Source of the DNA: Callaeas wilsoni | Taxonomy: Eukaryota; Chordata; Aves; Passeriformes; Callaeidae | Reading direction: 5' to 3' | Assembly: GCA_013398955.1 (NCBI GenBank) | Contig: VWPU01009562.1 | Coordinates: forward strand, 409,328 to 473,327 | Length of the DNA: 64,000 bases | Part shown: positions 37,891 through 49,459 of the stretch, piece after piece | Layout: every line of letters starts with the position of its first letter | Position numbering within the stretch: the stretch's first letter is position 1 | Translations under genes and position numbers: made by a program | The notes under the pieces: generated by a model | What the model saw: only the letters and a program-made list of their open reading frames with translations | Databases searched by the model: none | Told to the model about the DNA's origin: nothing

Positions 37891-38742
37891 AGAAAATGTC
37901 TGAGTGGAAATGTTGTTCTGCTGGAGGACAGGAAAGTTCTACAGAGGGATCTGGACAGGATGGAGCAATGGACTGAGGTCATTTGGATGAGGATCAACAA
38001 GGCCAAGTGCCAGGTTCTGTCTTTGGGCCTTAACAACCCCAGGCAGTGCTACAGACCAAGACAGAGTGCCTGGAAATTGGCCCAGCATGCTGGTTGACAA
38101 CAGCTGAGCATGAGCCTGTATTTGCCCAGGCGGCCAGGAAGACCAGTGGCATCCTGGCCTCTATCAGCAATAGTGCAGTCAGCAGGACCATGGCAGTGAC
38201 CATCCCCCTCTACTCGGCACTGGTGAGGCCATGCCTTGAGTCCTGAGTCCAGTTTTAGGCCCCTCTCTTCAAAAAAGACATTGAGATGCTGGAATGTGTC
38301 CAGAAAAAGGGCAGTGGAGCTGGGGAAGGCTCTGGAGGACTAGTCCTGTGAGGAGCAGCTGAGGGAGCTGGGGGTGTTTATCTTGGAGAAAAGAAGGCTC
38401 AAGGGGAACCTTATCACTCTCTACAACTGCCTGAAAGGAGGTTGTTTCCAGGTGGGGGTCAGTCTCCCAAGAGACAAGCAACAGGAAAAGAGGAAATGGC
38501 CTCAGACTGCGCCAGGGGAGGTTTAGGTTGGGTATTATGAAAAAAATCTTCTCCAAAAGGGTTCTCAAGCATACAAACAGGCTGTCCAGGAAAGCAGTGA
38601 AGATACCACCCCTGGAGGTACAGAAAAAACTTAAATACAGTGCACAGGGGCACCAATTAATGTTGGACTTGGTAGTGTTAGACTAATGGTTGGGCTTGAT
38701 GACCTTGAGGGACTTTTCCAACTTGAACGATTCACTGATTCT
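37891..38742 (+). mobile_element. CR1 LINE 3' part, plus strand
   Basis: About 850 bases from inside the reverse transcriptase to the 3' end. The first frame reads QRDLDRMEQWTEVIWMRIN and KAKCQVLSLGLNNP just after the lost FADD motif. A second frame gives QAARKTSGILASISNSA and PLYSALVRPCLES. The copy ends with a CR1-type tail, GATTCACTGATTCTAAAG (to 38742), lacking the usual repeated octamer. Frame changes and stops show that it is dead. Overlapping minus-strand frames up to 152 codons are antisense shadows. Confidence 0.93.
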
Positions 38743-41700
38743 AAAGCATGATTAAGAAAAAAAACAAAGAGGATGACTGTTGTGAGAGAAAAGAGTAGAA
38801 GAGATTTGATGCAACTCTCTTCTGCAAAATGCAATTGCAAAGAAAAAACTGATCTCCATATTTGCCAAGTTTGAGACAAAGTGTAGGGTTGAACAGCAGT
38901 AGAGGAGATTACGCGAGTTATGAAGAAAACACATCCAGTGGAAAGCACAGAGAAGAACTGCAATAAATGGAGGAGGTTGCTATGTTTCTGCACTCGGAAA
39001 CATGTAAGAACAGGAGAAGGAGCATCATTAGGTGTAATGTATTTTTTGTACAGGTTTAGGACAACAAGGTGGGGTGCACAGCTTCTCAAAACCCATTCAA
39101 GCCGTAGTTTCCTATCTCTCTCTGCTTCACAACAGTTAGTTTCAGTTAGGCCACTGAGCTGAACATTGAAACCAAAGTTTTGGGATCTTAAATATTGTTA
39201 CATTAAATGATTAGGTAGCAATTTTCAATATGGTTTTGTGCTTGCTGCTTGTATACATCAAATAAAGCAAACTTGGCTTTTATTATCATCATCTTATAAA
39301 ATAATAGTGAAAACATCTATTGCCATTTACCATTTAAATAACCAGAATACAGGCTATGGAGAAGCAGCTTAAAAATTTCTATGAATAGCAGCTAATTTTC
39401 TCTGCTTAAAACCTCAGTCTGAAAAAGTTCACACCAAATTTTGAAGATCTATGAAAGGAGCCCTCAAAAGTCCTTACAAAGAACAAATAAACCACACCTT
39501 GACAAAAGCGTTGAAATCAGTGCAGTACAACCAATCAATTCAATTTTGCCCTGATTATTGCTTTTCTCCTTACCAAGGAGCTGGCTTGCTAACATTGCAA
39601 TAATTTCTAGACTTGGAGAGAAAATTGTCAGATTTCTTTCACTCTCTCTTAAAAACAGTTGTTTAAATTAAGAGACAATGAAACACCTAGTAAGGACAAT
39701 TAAGTTCATCTGCTGTCAGAAAGAGAACGAAGTGCCTTTTTGATGGTCAGCATTCACATGTTTTACATTACACTTCAGCACACAATTACAGAACCATCAA
39801 AATACATTTTTAGAGACATGTTGTCATGGAAAAATGTGAGGAGTTTTCCATATGACTATTTAGAAATGTTTTATTGTATAACTTGCTTGAATATGTTTAT
39901 TCACAGTTCCTCATTAAACGGTCTTATTTTCCTGCTCAATAAACTTTAAGACACACCGTGAATATGAAATACAAGCAGAAGTGCTTGCAACAAAAGGAGG
40001 TATAGGATATAAACAGATTAAGAGTATTAGTAAAGGTAAGTAAATCAATCTGTCCTCCCCTATCAAGAAGTCTTTTTAAAATAAATGTGGTTATTCATGT
40101 AACAAAAATGTTGTGGGTGTATTAGGCTGAGAAAGCAATCCAAGTCATTGAGTTCATTGGAAGAAAGTGAGAATCCCCCTCCTGCCCGCAGCTGTTCATC
40201 ATATTTAGCCATCTATGGTTATTCATATTAGTATTAAATATACTCCTGTCCAATTGCATTCACTCATGTTTCCAGTTTTTGAATCTATTTTTCCCCTACG
40301 TTAAACAAATCTAATGATTCCTATCCATGGCAAATGTGGAGCTGATGAGCAAATGGATGATAAAAATTCCTATTATTCCTTTGTGCTCATCTCTTCCACT
40401 TAAGATTCTTGTCATGCCCTGGGCATTCTAGCTGTCTGATACTGTTCCTTTATTTCCAATTCCAGTGCATTCTCTGCTGAACATTTGTCTGTCCAGAACA
40501 TTTGGTTCACTGCCTAGTACCAAGCAAAATCTGCTTGCAATGTAAGAACATGTGGAGAAATTATGTGTTTTTGTCACACCCTATTAAACGGTATTCAAAA
40601 CACAATGCCCCAGAAAGTAAATTGATTGTAGGTTTTATAACCCTTTTCAGGCTAATGGAAACAATTTAGTACCATGAACGAAAACATTGCTAGTGCAGCT
40701 GTGGGAATCTTAAATTGCTCAGCTCAGCAGTTCTGTTCCGGCTTAAGTAGGATAAAGTAGTTAAAGTTCAGTTAGATTCCATTCCCCTGGATCTTTGACA
40801 GATCATTTCAGATTAATGTCTTCAAAGTTTTCAACATGCCTTGTAAAAGACTTTCTGAGGAATTCCTGGTTTGTGCTTTTAACTGTGTGGAGGCAGTGTG
40901 AAGGAGCTGTAAGAACTGGAAAGAGAGGGGAAGAGGGGGTAGGAATGTCCTGGGGAAGTTTTCAATCATTTTTTAAAGTGTACTGAACAATGTTTCTCTT
41001 CAGTTTGGTTTTACTGGCAATATGGCTGGGCAGGGGGGGTGAGGCGCGGAGGGGAGAAGGAACCACAACCAAAACAAACAAACAAAAATCCAAACAAACA
41101 ATAAAAAGACTACCAGTTTTCTTATAACTTTCATAATGTAGCCAAGATCACAAAAGTTTGCAATGAAGAGACAAGATTGAAAGTCCACACTGAACTCCAC
41201 TTTAGGAATCAGTTCCAGCTCCTTGAGGTCGTGTGCTTAAGGATCTTTTCTTAAGGACAGAAATTTTATTCAATGTTCATTCATATTTCCATATTTTAAA
41301 CAAAACTTTGTTTTAAAGCTTAGTAGGCAAAATGGAATCTTGGCTGCTAAAGAACTCCACACTGCACTATACAAAACAAATCCTCTACCTAGCCACTTAT
41401 GAGAAGAAATCATTCACATGGGTATTACCTGCACTGTACTACAAGAAAAACATCTGTGAATATTATTTGACAAATTGATCACTAAATGAGCCATTAGCTT
41501 GCAGGGTTTTTGGATTGCCTTAGGAAAGGAGGATGCTATATAGCACAAAGGCTTGCAGATGCAAAACAGTGATTAGAAAAAAAAAAAATTGTTCCAGAAG
41601 AAAAGCAGTAATAAAACAAGCCTAGCATGAAAACCTACGCTTTCTAAAAAGTAAACCATTTATGAGAAGCAGTAGTAAAACTGCTTAATTCTTCTGTGCC

Positions 41701-44700
41701 CCGGGGAGAAATCTAAGCCTTTTGAGAAGTGATGGAGAGAAAAATAAGCCAATGGTGTGTTTGTCAGTGAGAGAATGCTGTGGAAACAAAGTTAGTAATT
41801 TTACCATTCCCGCTTGCCAAGAGCTGACAGGTGTGTAGTTTCTTATTGTTCTGAAAGGCAGCCAGAAACCATAGTTTAATATGCATCTGTGTCTTCATAG
41901 CAGGGGAGAAAACAGCTGTCTCTCTTGCACATGATACAAGATGATAGAAATATTGAGACATACTCTTCTTTACAGTATCTTACCATCATTTTCATGCTTT
42001 GTTTGATCTTTCAACAAAGCACATAGCTGGAAGGAGAAAAAATGCTGCAGCCCAGATCAAATCAGATATGATGTGGCAACCTCTGCTCCCACAAACAATT
42101 ATTATTTCACAGAGCCTAATCACCTCAACAAGATTTTTTCACATGAACAAGAGTTGACATATTAGAGTCATATTTTTAGCACAGTAGATCCAGACTTTCT
42201 ACAAAAAAGTCCATTAAACTTGTAAGTAAACAAAACTAGGGAAATACTATATTATTTCAGATAAACATGAGTTAATAATTTCCAACCATTCTTAAAGAAT
42301 GACTCCTATAAATCCTTCAGTTTTCAAATTGCTGAGAGATGTCTGTGATTAATAAAGCTTTTGAACACAAAGGGTTTCCTTACACAAGAATTATGTGCGT
42401 TTTTCTGTAATATGTGCAAAGCAATCTTTTAAATCCTAATGCTCTCAGGAAGGTAAAAAATATGAATATGTTACACACACACACAGTATCAGATACAATA
42501 ATTTGCAAGAAATACTAGGCTATGTGGATCAAATATCCCTTCTGTGTAGAAGTACACTACAGTGTTAAAAGGTCATGACAACTGACTGGCACATTGCCAA
42601 TTGAATATGCATAAAATGTCTGCATTGTGTCCAGACTTGTATGATTTGATAATCTGACAGATGTAATTTAAGCAATAAGACTTAGAAGTTCTATATTTAC
42701 CAGAAGGTGAGAAGATGGGTTAGTAAACTCCTTCAGATATTTAGAAATTTTGAAACTCTCAGAAAAATACTAATACTTTAGAAAAATACTGGGCTTGACT
42801 AGCACACTTCTAAAAGATCAGCAAACTTACTGTAAGAGAAGAGTCCTCTAGGCCTATGTGGTACACATATACATACACTTATTAAGCCAACATGTTAAAA
42901 GTATCAAACAATAAGACTCAATTACCAAAAAATTAGGAAAGTCAGAGATAAGCACAAAATAATTCTTAGACTAGGAGGCAGAGGTGCCATTTTTTCACTT
43001 CATTGACATCAGCCTCTGACACATAAGGAGGGAAGTCATTTCATTAAGAGAAACTATTTTTGCACTGAATTTTAATACAAGCAGGAAACAAAAACTTGGT
43101 AATTTATTCTGCTCGATAAAGACGAACATCACTGAATTAACACCGAAAGAAAGTCACACACTGAAAACTCTTCCCCCCAGACCCCTCCAAGTGTTATTCA
43201 CTATATTTTTGATAGCCCCATGTGAACCCAAGTCTAAGTGCTTGTCCAAGATAAACAGGCACAAGATACCAGCATACATGATCCTTCTTTTCACAGTACA
43301 CCTAGAGACTGTGGAAGCTGCAATGAGAACATCTCAACAAAGAGAGCAAGAATAGATTTCGAATTACTGTCTCCTGCTGAAATTTCTTCTCACAAAGAGC
43401 CACTCTGCTCCACTCTAAATTCCCTGGGCTTCGGAGGTAGGTCATACTATTAAGTAATAGACTGAGTAAGAATTACCCTTCCAAATCTATATAAAAGAAA
43501 TTTAAAAGAAAAATAAAATATTCACAGCCAGTGCCTCAATTTGTGTAAAACTCATACTATCCAATTATTTTTGAAATCAACTTAGTTCATTTAAAAAAAA
43601 ATAAATGGGAGAAACTGCTTCTTCCACAGTTTTCATTTCTTTGCTTCTCAGCACATGACATGAATGTGTGCCTGACAAGGTTAAAGTCAGATGTGCCCTG
43701 GTGCGGCTTTGGAATGTGGACAACATATGACCTAAAGCTGCAACATGATGTCAGACATCTTTATATAAGCGCACTTTCAAGTCTAGAAAACAAACACAAG
43801 AAATGAAAGAACATGCTTGGTCTTGATTTGGCTGAGCAAGTAAGCTGAAGCTATACTGTCTGATCCTGAATGCATCACATGCATCACCTATCCCTTACTA
43901 CATCATCAGCAACATGCCAGTCACCTTTCATTATTAGAAATAAAAAGAGGCTGGTTGTATTTTTAAACTTCTTATAATTATGTTTAAGATTATGGAAAAA
44001 TAAAGAATTGCTTTTCAAATGCACTGATAAATGAAAACAAAGGACTGCAACCATATTGTTCAGTCTCTCTTATCCTAAAATCACTGGTTGGTAGCTGTAG
44101 CTAACTACACAACAGCAATTGAGTAGAAAACTGTTTAAATTAGAATTTTAAGAATTAATCATCAACTGTCATATTCTTGGTGCAGAGAGAAGCTACAAGA
44201 GTATTTGGAAGACTGTGTCTCCCACAGAGACCTGTCAAAGTCTACTCCAAGACACATAATGCAGGAGAGGTATTGCACCTAGAGAGATCCTTAAGACCCA
44301 CTTAAACTACCTCCAGGCCTGGTTTATCTCATCATAATCAATGAGTACGTTTACCAGGATTGAGAAATCCTATTCTGGTGTTCCCATCACCACAGATGTC
44401 TCTCCATATAAAAAGTCCTCAAGTATCCTAGCTCAAATCTGAATCTATATGTTATAAACAAATCCACATTTGACAAAAAAAAGCCAAACCAAACCCAAGC
44501 ATCTGTCTTCCTTTCAATCAGAATTTTAAATACACTACTTCCTAATATGAAAATCCAGAAGTATGGAGCCGAACATGCTGCATCCACACGCACAAGAACA
44601 TGTGAACATACACACAAACTTCTCCTCGAAACACCAAAACCAATACTCTACTCCCGTGAGCCTCTGAAGGTTAGTTTCTCAGTTTTTCACAGCAGACTCG

Positions 44701-45079
44701 CAAACAAAACCTCAGAAAGCACAAGGAATGTGTGGTTCCATTGCCAAACTCTAATCCAAAATCAGCTTTAAGGATTAAGGTGCATTTTTTTTAATAATTT
44801 TGAGCAAGGTAAGCCACTTGTGTAGTAGTGTTCTGCCACAAAGGAACAGAAATGACTGACATACTAACATTTCAAAGGTTGGTTTGCAAACTGAAAAGAA
44901 TGGTCGAATAAGAATGCATAACCCTGGAGACTAAGAATGCAATCCTAGAGTTAAGTGACTTCAAGGACAACAAAACAAAGGCATTTTTTTGTCACACGGG
45001 TGCAAGCAAAAAAGGAAAATGCAATTTTCGTGTCCACAAATCTCAATTACAAATTAGGCAGTGTAGTGGAGGTACCTAC
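38743..45079. other. Unique A+T-rich non-coding DNA
   Basis: Over 6 kb without a recognised retroelement. It contains a G-rich run with quadruplex potential (41028-41054), a short AC microsatellite (42473-42484) and a patch at about 43640-43790 with slightly higher complexity, including TATATAAG near 43761. No exon or RNA gene is supported. Confidence 0.55.
41028..41054 (+). repeat. G-rich run with quadruplex potential
   Basis: GGG (41028-41030), seven G (41033-41039) and GGGG (41051-41054), with GG pairs between. The seven-G run can supply two GGG blocks, giving four in total with one long loop. It lies in unique DNA. Confidence 0.5.
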
Positions 45080-47449
45080 AATATCATCAGTTGGAAGGGA
45101 CCCATGAGGATCACTGAGTCCAACTCCTAGCTCCACGCAGGGCAACTTAAAAATTAAACCATATATCTTGGAGCATTGTCCAAGAACTCCTTGGACACCA
45201 ACAGACTTGCAGACACAACCACTTCTCTGGGGAGCTTGTTCCAGTGAGTGGCCACCATCTCAGTGAAGAACCTTTTCAATCTGAAGAACCAATATCCAAT
45301 CTGAACTTCTAGTGATGTATCTGTAAGCCGTTCCCTTGAAACTTACCACTGAAGACCAGAGAGAAGAGATAAGCACCTCTCTTGCACATCTCCTCATGAG
45401 GAAGTTGTAACTGCAATGTGGTCACCAGTCAGTCTCGTCTTCTCCAGGCTGAACAAACCTGGTCTCCCTAGCCACTCCTTATAAGTCATGCCCTTTAGTC
45501 CTTGTACCTTATGTGTTGCCTTTCTTTGGACATATTGTAGTGTTATTATATCCTTACATTGTGGGCCCCAAACTGCACACAGTAATGAAAGTGAGACCAC
45601 ACCAATGCTGCATAGAGTGAAATAATCACTTCCTTTGACCAATTAGCTATAATGTGCTTAATGTTCCCCGGGATATGGCTGGCCCTTTTGATCTCCAGGG
45701 CACATGGTTGATTCATATTGAGATAATCACCAGTCAAACCCTCAATCCTTTTCTGCAAGACTATAGCCGCCTGTCCCCCAGACTGTATGTACATACAGGA
45801 TTACACCATCCCAGGTGCAGAATATGACATTTGTTATTGCCAAAATTCACACAGCTAGTGACTGTCTAGCATTCTAATCTGTCAAGACCTATCTCTAAGG
45901 TCCCTGTACCCTTGAGGGTATCAACAATTCCTCATAGTTTAGTATTGTCTGCAATTATTTACTGTTCACTCAGCTCCTGTGCTCAGGTAATTAATAAAAC
46001 TACCAAACAGAACTGGCCCCAAAATAAAACCTAAAATTGAGGGGAACACCACTACTGACAGGCCACCAGCTAGATATTATCCTAAATACTACAGCTCTTT
46101 GAACTCTCTCTGTCAGTGAGCTGTTCACCCATCATATTATGTATATGTATATATTTCCAGCTATGTGCTGGAAATTTTGTACAGAAGGGTTCTGTGAGAG
46201 ACAGTATCAAAAACCAAAATAAAATGAAATAAAATCAAATAACATGCAAAAAACCCAACAACCAAACAACCCACATCCACTGTGTTCCCTTTTTCCACTA
46301 GGCAGGTAACTTTACCATCAAAGAACATCAAATTAGTAAGGCATGACTGTCCCTTCATGAACTTATTGTTGCCTTTGACTGATGACTGCATTGTCTTTCA
46401 GGTGTTTTTCAGCAGCTCCCATAACAATCTTCTTCAGGCACTGGAGTGAGAGTGACAAGCCAAGAATTACAAGGGTCATCTTTCTAGTCATTCTTGAAAA
46501 TTGCTACCTCCCACTCAGCAGGGATAGGACATCCTCAGATTCCCAAAATTGATAACTGAGAGAGGTCTTGCAAAGACATTGTCCAATTCTTTTGGTACCC
46601 TGGGACAAATCCAATTGGGTCCCATAGATTTATGTACAGTAGTTTGCAACAGCAAACAGCTGGGAGTTTATCCCTCTTCCAGTCGTGGTGCTCAGACCCA
46701 CGGCTCCTGTGGTTCCAGGGCCCATTGTTGACGATAAAGGATAGAGGAAAAGGTGGCATGAAATATCTCAGTTTTATCTTCATTCACCCCTGTTTGTGAA
46801 AACCAACATCCTCAGTTAATGGAACAATCTTTTATTTAGCCCTCCTTTCACCATGAAAATGCCTAAAAAGCCTATTTTTTTACCCACTCCAACACTGACT
46901 TACTTCAATTCCAACTGAACTTTCATCACACAAATTTTCTCCCTAGTGACAAATAGCACCTCTGTAATCCTCTTGTGTAGCCTGACCATGCTTTTAAAGT
47001 CCATACAATTTCTTTTTCACCTAAATATACAGAATCAGTATTCAGAGTTCAGTGATCAGTTACTTATTTAGCCTACCCAGCCTTCTGCTCAGCATCCTTG
47101 ATTTCCAAAACATGGGAATTCTCTTCTCCTGGGGTCTTTTAAAAGGTGGCCCTTAAAAAGTCCCCAGTATTTATGGATTCAGAAACCCTTGAAAGCATAT
47201 TCCTTACTAACTAGTTCCTTGACCAGCCAAAAGCCTGCTCTTAGAAGCATCTCTGCTGACAGCTTTTTTCATAGCACCAACTGAAAACTTAACAGCTTCG
47301 TAATCACTGTGGCCAAGACAGCCACCAATCCTCACTTCGCCAATGAGACCACCTCCAATAAGAAACAACAAACCTAGGAGTGCACTTTCCCTATTCAGTT
47401 CCCTTAGCACCTTTATCAAAAGTCATCTTCTATATGCTTCTGGACCTGG
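45080..47449 (-). mobile_element. Long CR1 LINE, minus strand, 3' portion
   Basis: The plus strand starts with the reversed 3' tail (TCAGTTGGAAGGGACCCATG, from 45087) and runs back through ORF2. Recognisable minus-strand pieces are VWGPQCKDIITLQYVQRKA and LGRPGLFSLEKTR (about 45590-45440), and the RT segment NNKFMKGQSCLTNLMFFDGK next to FDTVSHRTLL around motif A (46391-46161). At the far end the frame 47419-47207 reads LIGEVRIGGCLGHSDYEAVKF, the end of the endonuclease domain. It is old: there are many stops and small indels, and an A+T-rich insertion breaks motif A (46214-46270). A plus-strand CR1 fragment interrupts it at 47450, and it resumes after 48020. Confidence 0.88.
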
Positions 47450-48020
47450 ACAGGAGGACTGGGCCCATGCAAACTTTCTGAAGGACAGCAAGGACAAGTT
47501 CAACATCCTTCGCCTGGCCCAGGGCAACCCCCCATCTAAGCATAGCCTTGGAGATGAAGGGTTTGAGACCAGAGAAGGAAAATAATTTGGGGATACCAGT
47601 GAATGAAAAATTAGACATGATTGGTAATACAGTGCTCTGGTGCTCACAACCCAGAAAGACAAACATGTCCTGGGCTGCATCCAAAGCAGCACAGGCAGCC
47701 TGGAGAAGGAGGGGATTCTGCCTCTATGCTCTGCTCTGGTGACATCCCACCTGGAATGCTGTGTCCAACTCTGGCATCCTTAGCACAGGAAAGACATGGA
47801 CCTGCTGGAGTGAGTCCAGAGCACAGTCAGGACTATGATTATAGCAAGGAGGAAATGCTGACAATTGGAGTTGTTCAGTCTAGAGAAGAGAAGGTTCCTG
47901 AAAGACCTAATTGTGACCTTTAAATACTTAAAAGGGGCTCATAAGAAGAAGGGAGAGAGAATTTAACTAAAGTCTGTAGTGGGGGAACAAGGACACTGAT
48001 TTAGAGCTGGGGTTTAAGTC
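47450..48020 (+). mobile_element. CR1 LINE fragment nested in another CR1
   Basis: The plus strand switches to CR1 ORF2 sense sequence: AAGTTCAACATCCTTCGCCTGG (split here as AAGTTCAACATCC, 47490, and CTTCGCCTGG), then TGTCCTGGGCTGCATCCAAA (from 47667) and CTGGTGACATCCCACCTGGA (from 47735). It belongs to the family whose sense copies usually end in ATTCTATG, but here the 3' UTR and terminus are missing; recognisable sequence fades by about 47985-48020. Minus-strand CR1 endonuclease sequence lies on both sides. Confidence 0.8.
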
Positions 48021-48500
48021 CTTATAGACTAGTAAATCAGTGCCAACATCCTGGCTGGCTGATCTATAGTAAACTCCCACAACAACATCTGCTTTATTTG
48101 CTTTCCCTTTAATCCTTACTCAAAGGTTCTCAACCAGGTCACTCCCAGCTGCAAACACTGTGCAGTCCAACCCCTCCTTTACGTGCGGCACCAGCCCTCC
48201 GCCCCGCCTGCCCTGCCTGTCTCTCCTGGAGGGTCTGTAACTGTCCATCCCAGCACTGCAGCCACAGGGCTCTTCCCATCAAGTCTCACTTAAGCCAGCA
48301 TTGTAAGTCTGGGACAGAGTCAAAACTTCCTGTCCCTCTTGTTTATTCCTCATCACTGTGGGTGATAGTGTACAAGCACTTGAAATGCTCTCCACTGGAT
48401 TTGGTGCATCTCGGAGCAGACATAAAGCTCTCACCTGCACACACTGTCACTCATTGTGCTGTCCTAGAGCTGGTAACCCTGTCCAGACTCACACCTCTGC
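48021..48500 (-). mobile_element. Long CR1 LINE, minus strand, endonuclease part
   Basis: This is the continuation of the element at 45080-47449. Plus-strand landmarks of the reversed endonuclease region are 'GATCTATAGTAAACTCCCAC' (from 48061), 'CTGCCTGTCTCTCCTGGAGG' (from 48213) and the 'GTGTACAAGCACTTGAAATG' stretch (from 48369), the last lying near the start of ORF2 in CR1. Roughly 150 bases expected between this part and the part ending at 47449 are absent. GC-rich sequence to about 48960 may be further 5' CR1 sequence, but I could not match it. Confidence 0.75.
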
Positions 48501-49421
48501 AGGGTCACCTTCCCAAGCAATGTCTGTGGCTTCTGAAGAGAGGGCAAGAGGGCAGCCAGCACCTTTGGCAATGGAGGGCTACTACGCTTGAGTGCAGCAC
48601 TTCAAGCAACAGACAACAGCATGTGCCAGCTAACATCTTGGTCCTTGGAAAGAAAAGCCATCCTGAGGAGACAGGTCAGTCCCTTTGCCAGCTGCCACCA
48701 TGCACAAAGCTGCAATGATGATGCCAAATAAATGTCTGAACTCATTTTCTTTGGGGCTTCTGCTTGTCCCTGTTGCACAAACATCATCTTGAGATGTCCA
48801 GGACAGAGAAGTCATGGGGAGGTCTCCTTCTTGTTTCCCTCTACACCCCTGGGAGCTGCAATCGCATAGAGGGAAGAGTCTCAGGGCTGAGCAGGGTGTG
48901 CAGAGCAGAAAGAGAGGCAAGCACCTAATGAGGAGCAGGGCTTTGTCCACCTTCCTGATATGCCATCTAAGATGAGTAAGGAGGAAAAGAAATTCTAGGA
49001 TTTTAGTACATTATGTCCCTGAAGGTTTTTTGTCTTCTTCTCCAGCATGGACAATGTCCCTTACCAGGGCTCACCTAGATCATTTTTTGAGTACTTCACT
49101 TGGCAAGAAAAACAGTAGGAATAACATCTCTGAATCCACAATTAGAAGTATTCATTGAAAAAGAGAGTAAAGTACATAGATGACATATAAGATTTTGCAC
49201 TTTTTGCCTACATACCACATTCATGTGTCTGTATCATCTTCCCAGCAAGTCATGCATGCTATTATCCTTTTCGCATTATCCTGTGCGTGTCTTATCCTTA
49301 ACCGTGAGAACTGAGTCTTCTGTTCCTATCTTAACTGCATATGTTTGTCTTTTTTGTTTTTAATAAATTACAGTTTTCTTAAAAAAAACGCAAATATATT
49401 TCTGTAAAAGCAACTGGAAAA

Positions 49422-49459
49422 CCCTTTAAAAGGGCCTATATAAAGTGGGAGCCTCCCAC
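49422..49459 (+). promoter_or_regulatory. TATA-box-like module between two palindromes
   Basis: CCCTTTAAAAGGG (49422-49434, palindromic around one base) is followed by TATATAAAG (49437-49445), an excellent TATA-box match, and by GTGGGAGCCTCCCAC (49445-49459, perfect 7-bp arms around one C). The compact order looks like a core promoter facing right. No initiator, exon or reading frame was recognised downstream, and no LTR ends were found around it. Confidence 0.35.

Noticed and set aside
38631..39089. Minus-strand open frame of 152 codons
   Set aside because: It overlaps the 3' end of a plus-strand CR1 and runs into unique DNA. No domain, and chance length at this composition.
42473..42484. 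AC dinucleotide microsatellite
   Set aside because: Only six units; of no note beyond ordinary background.
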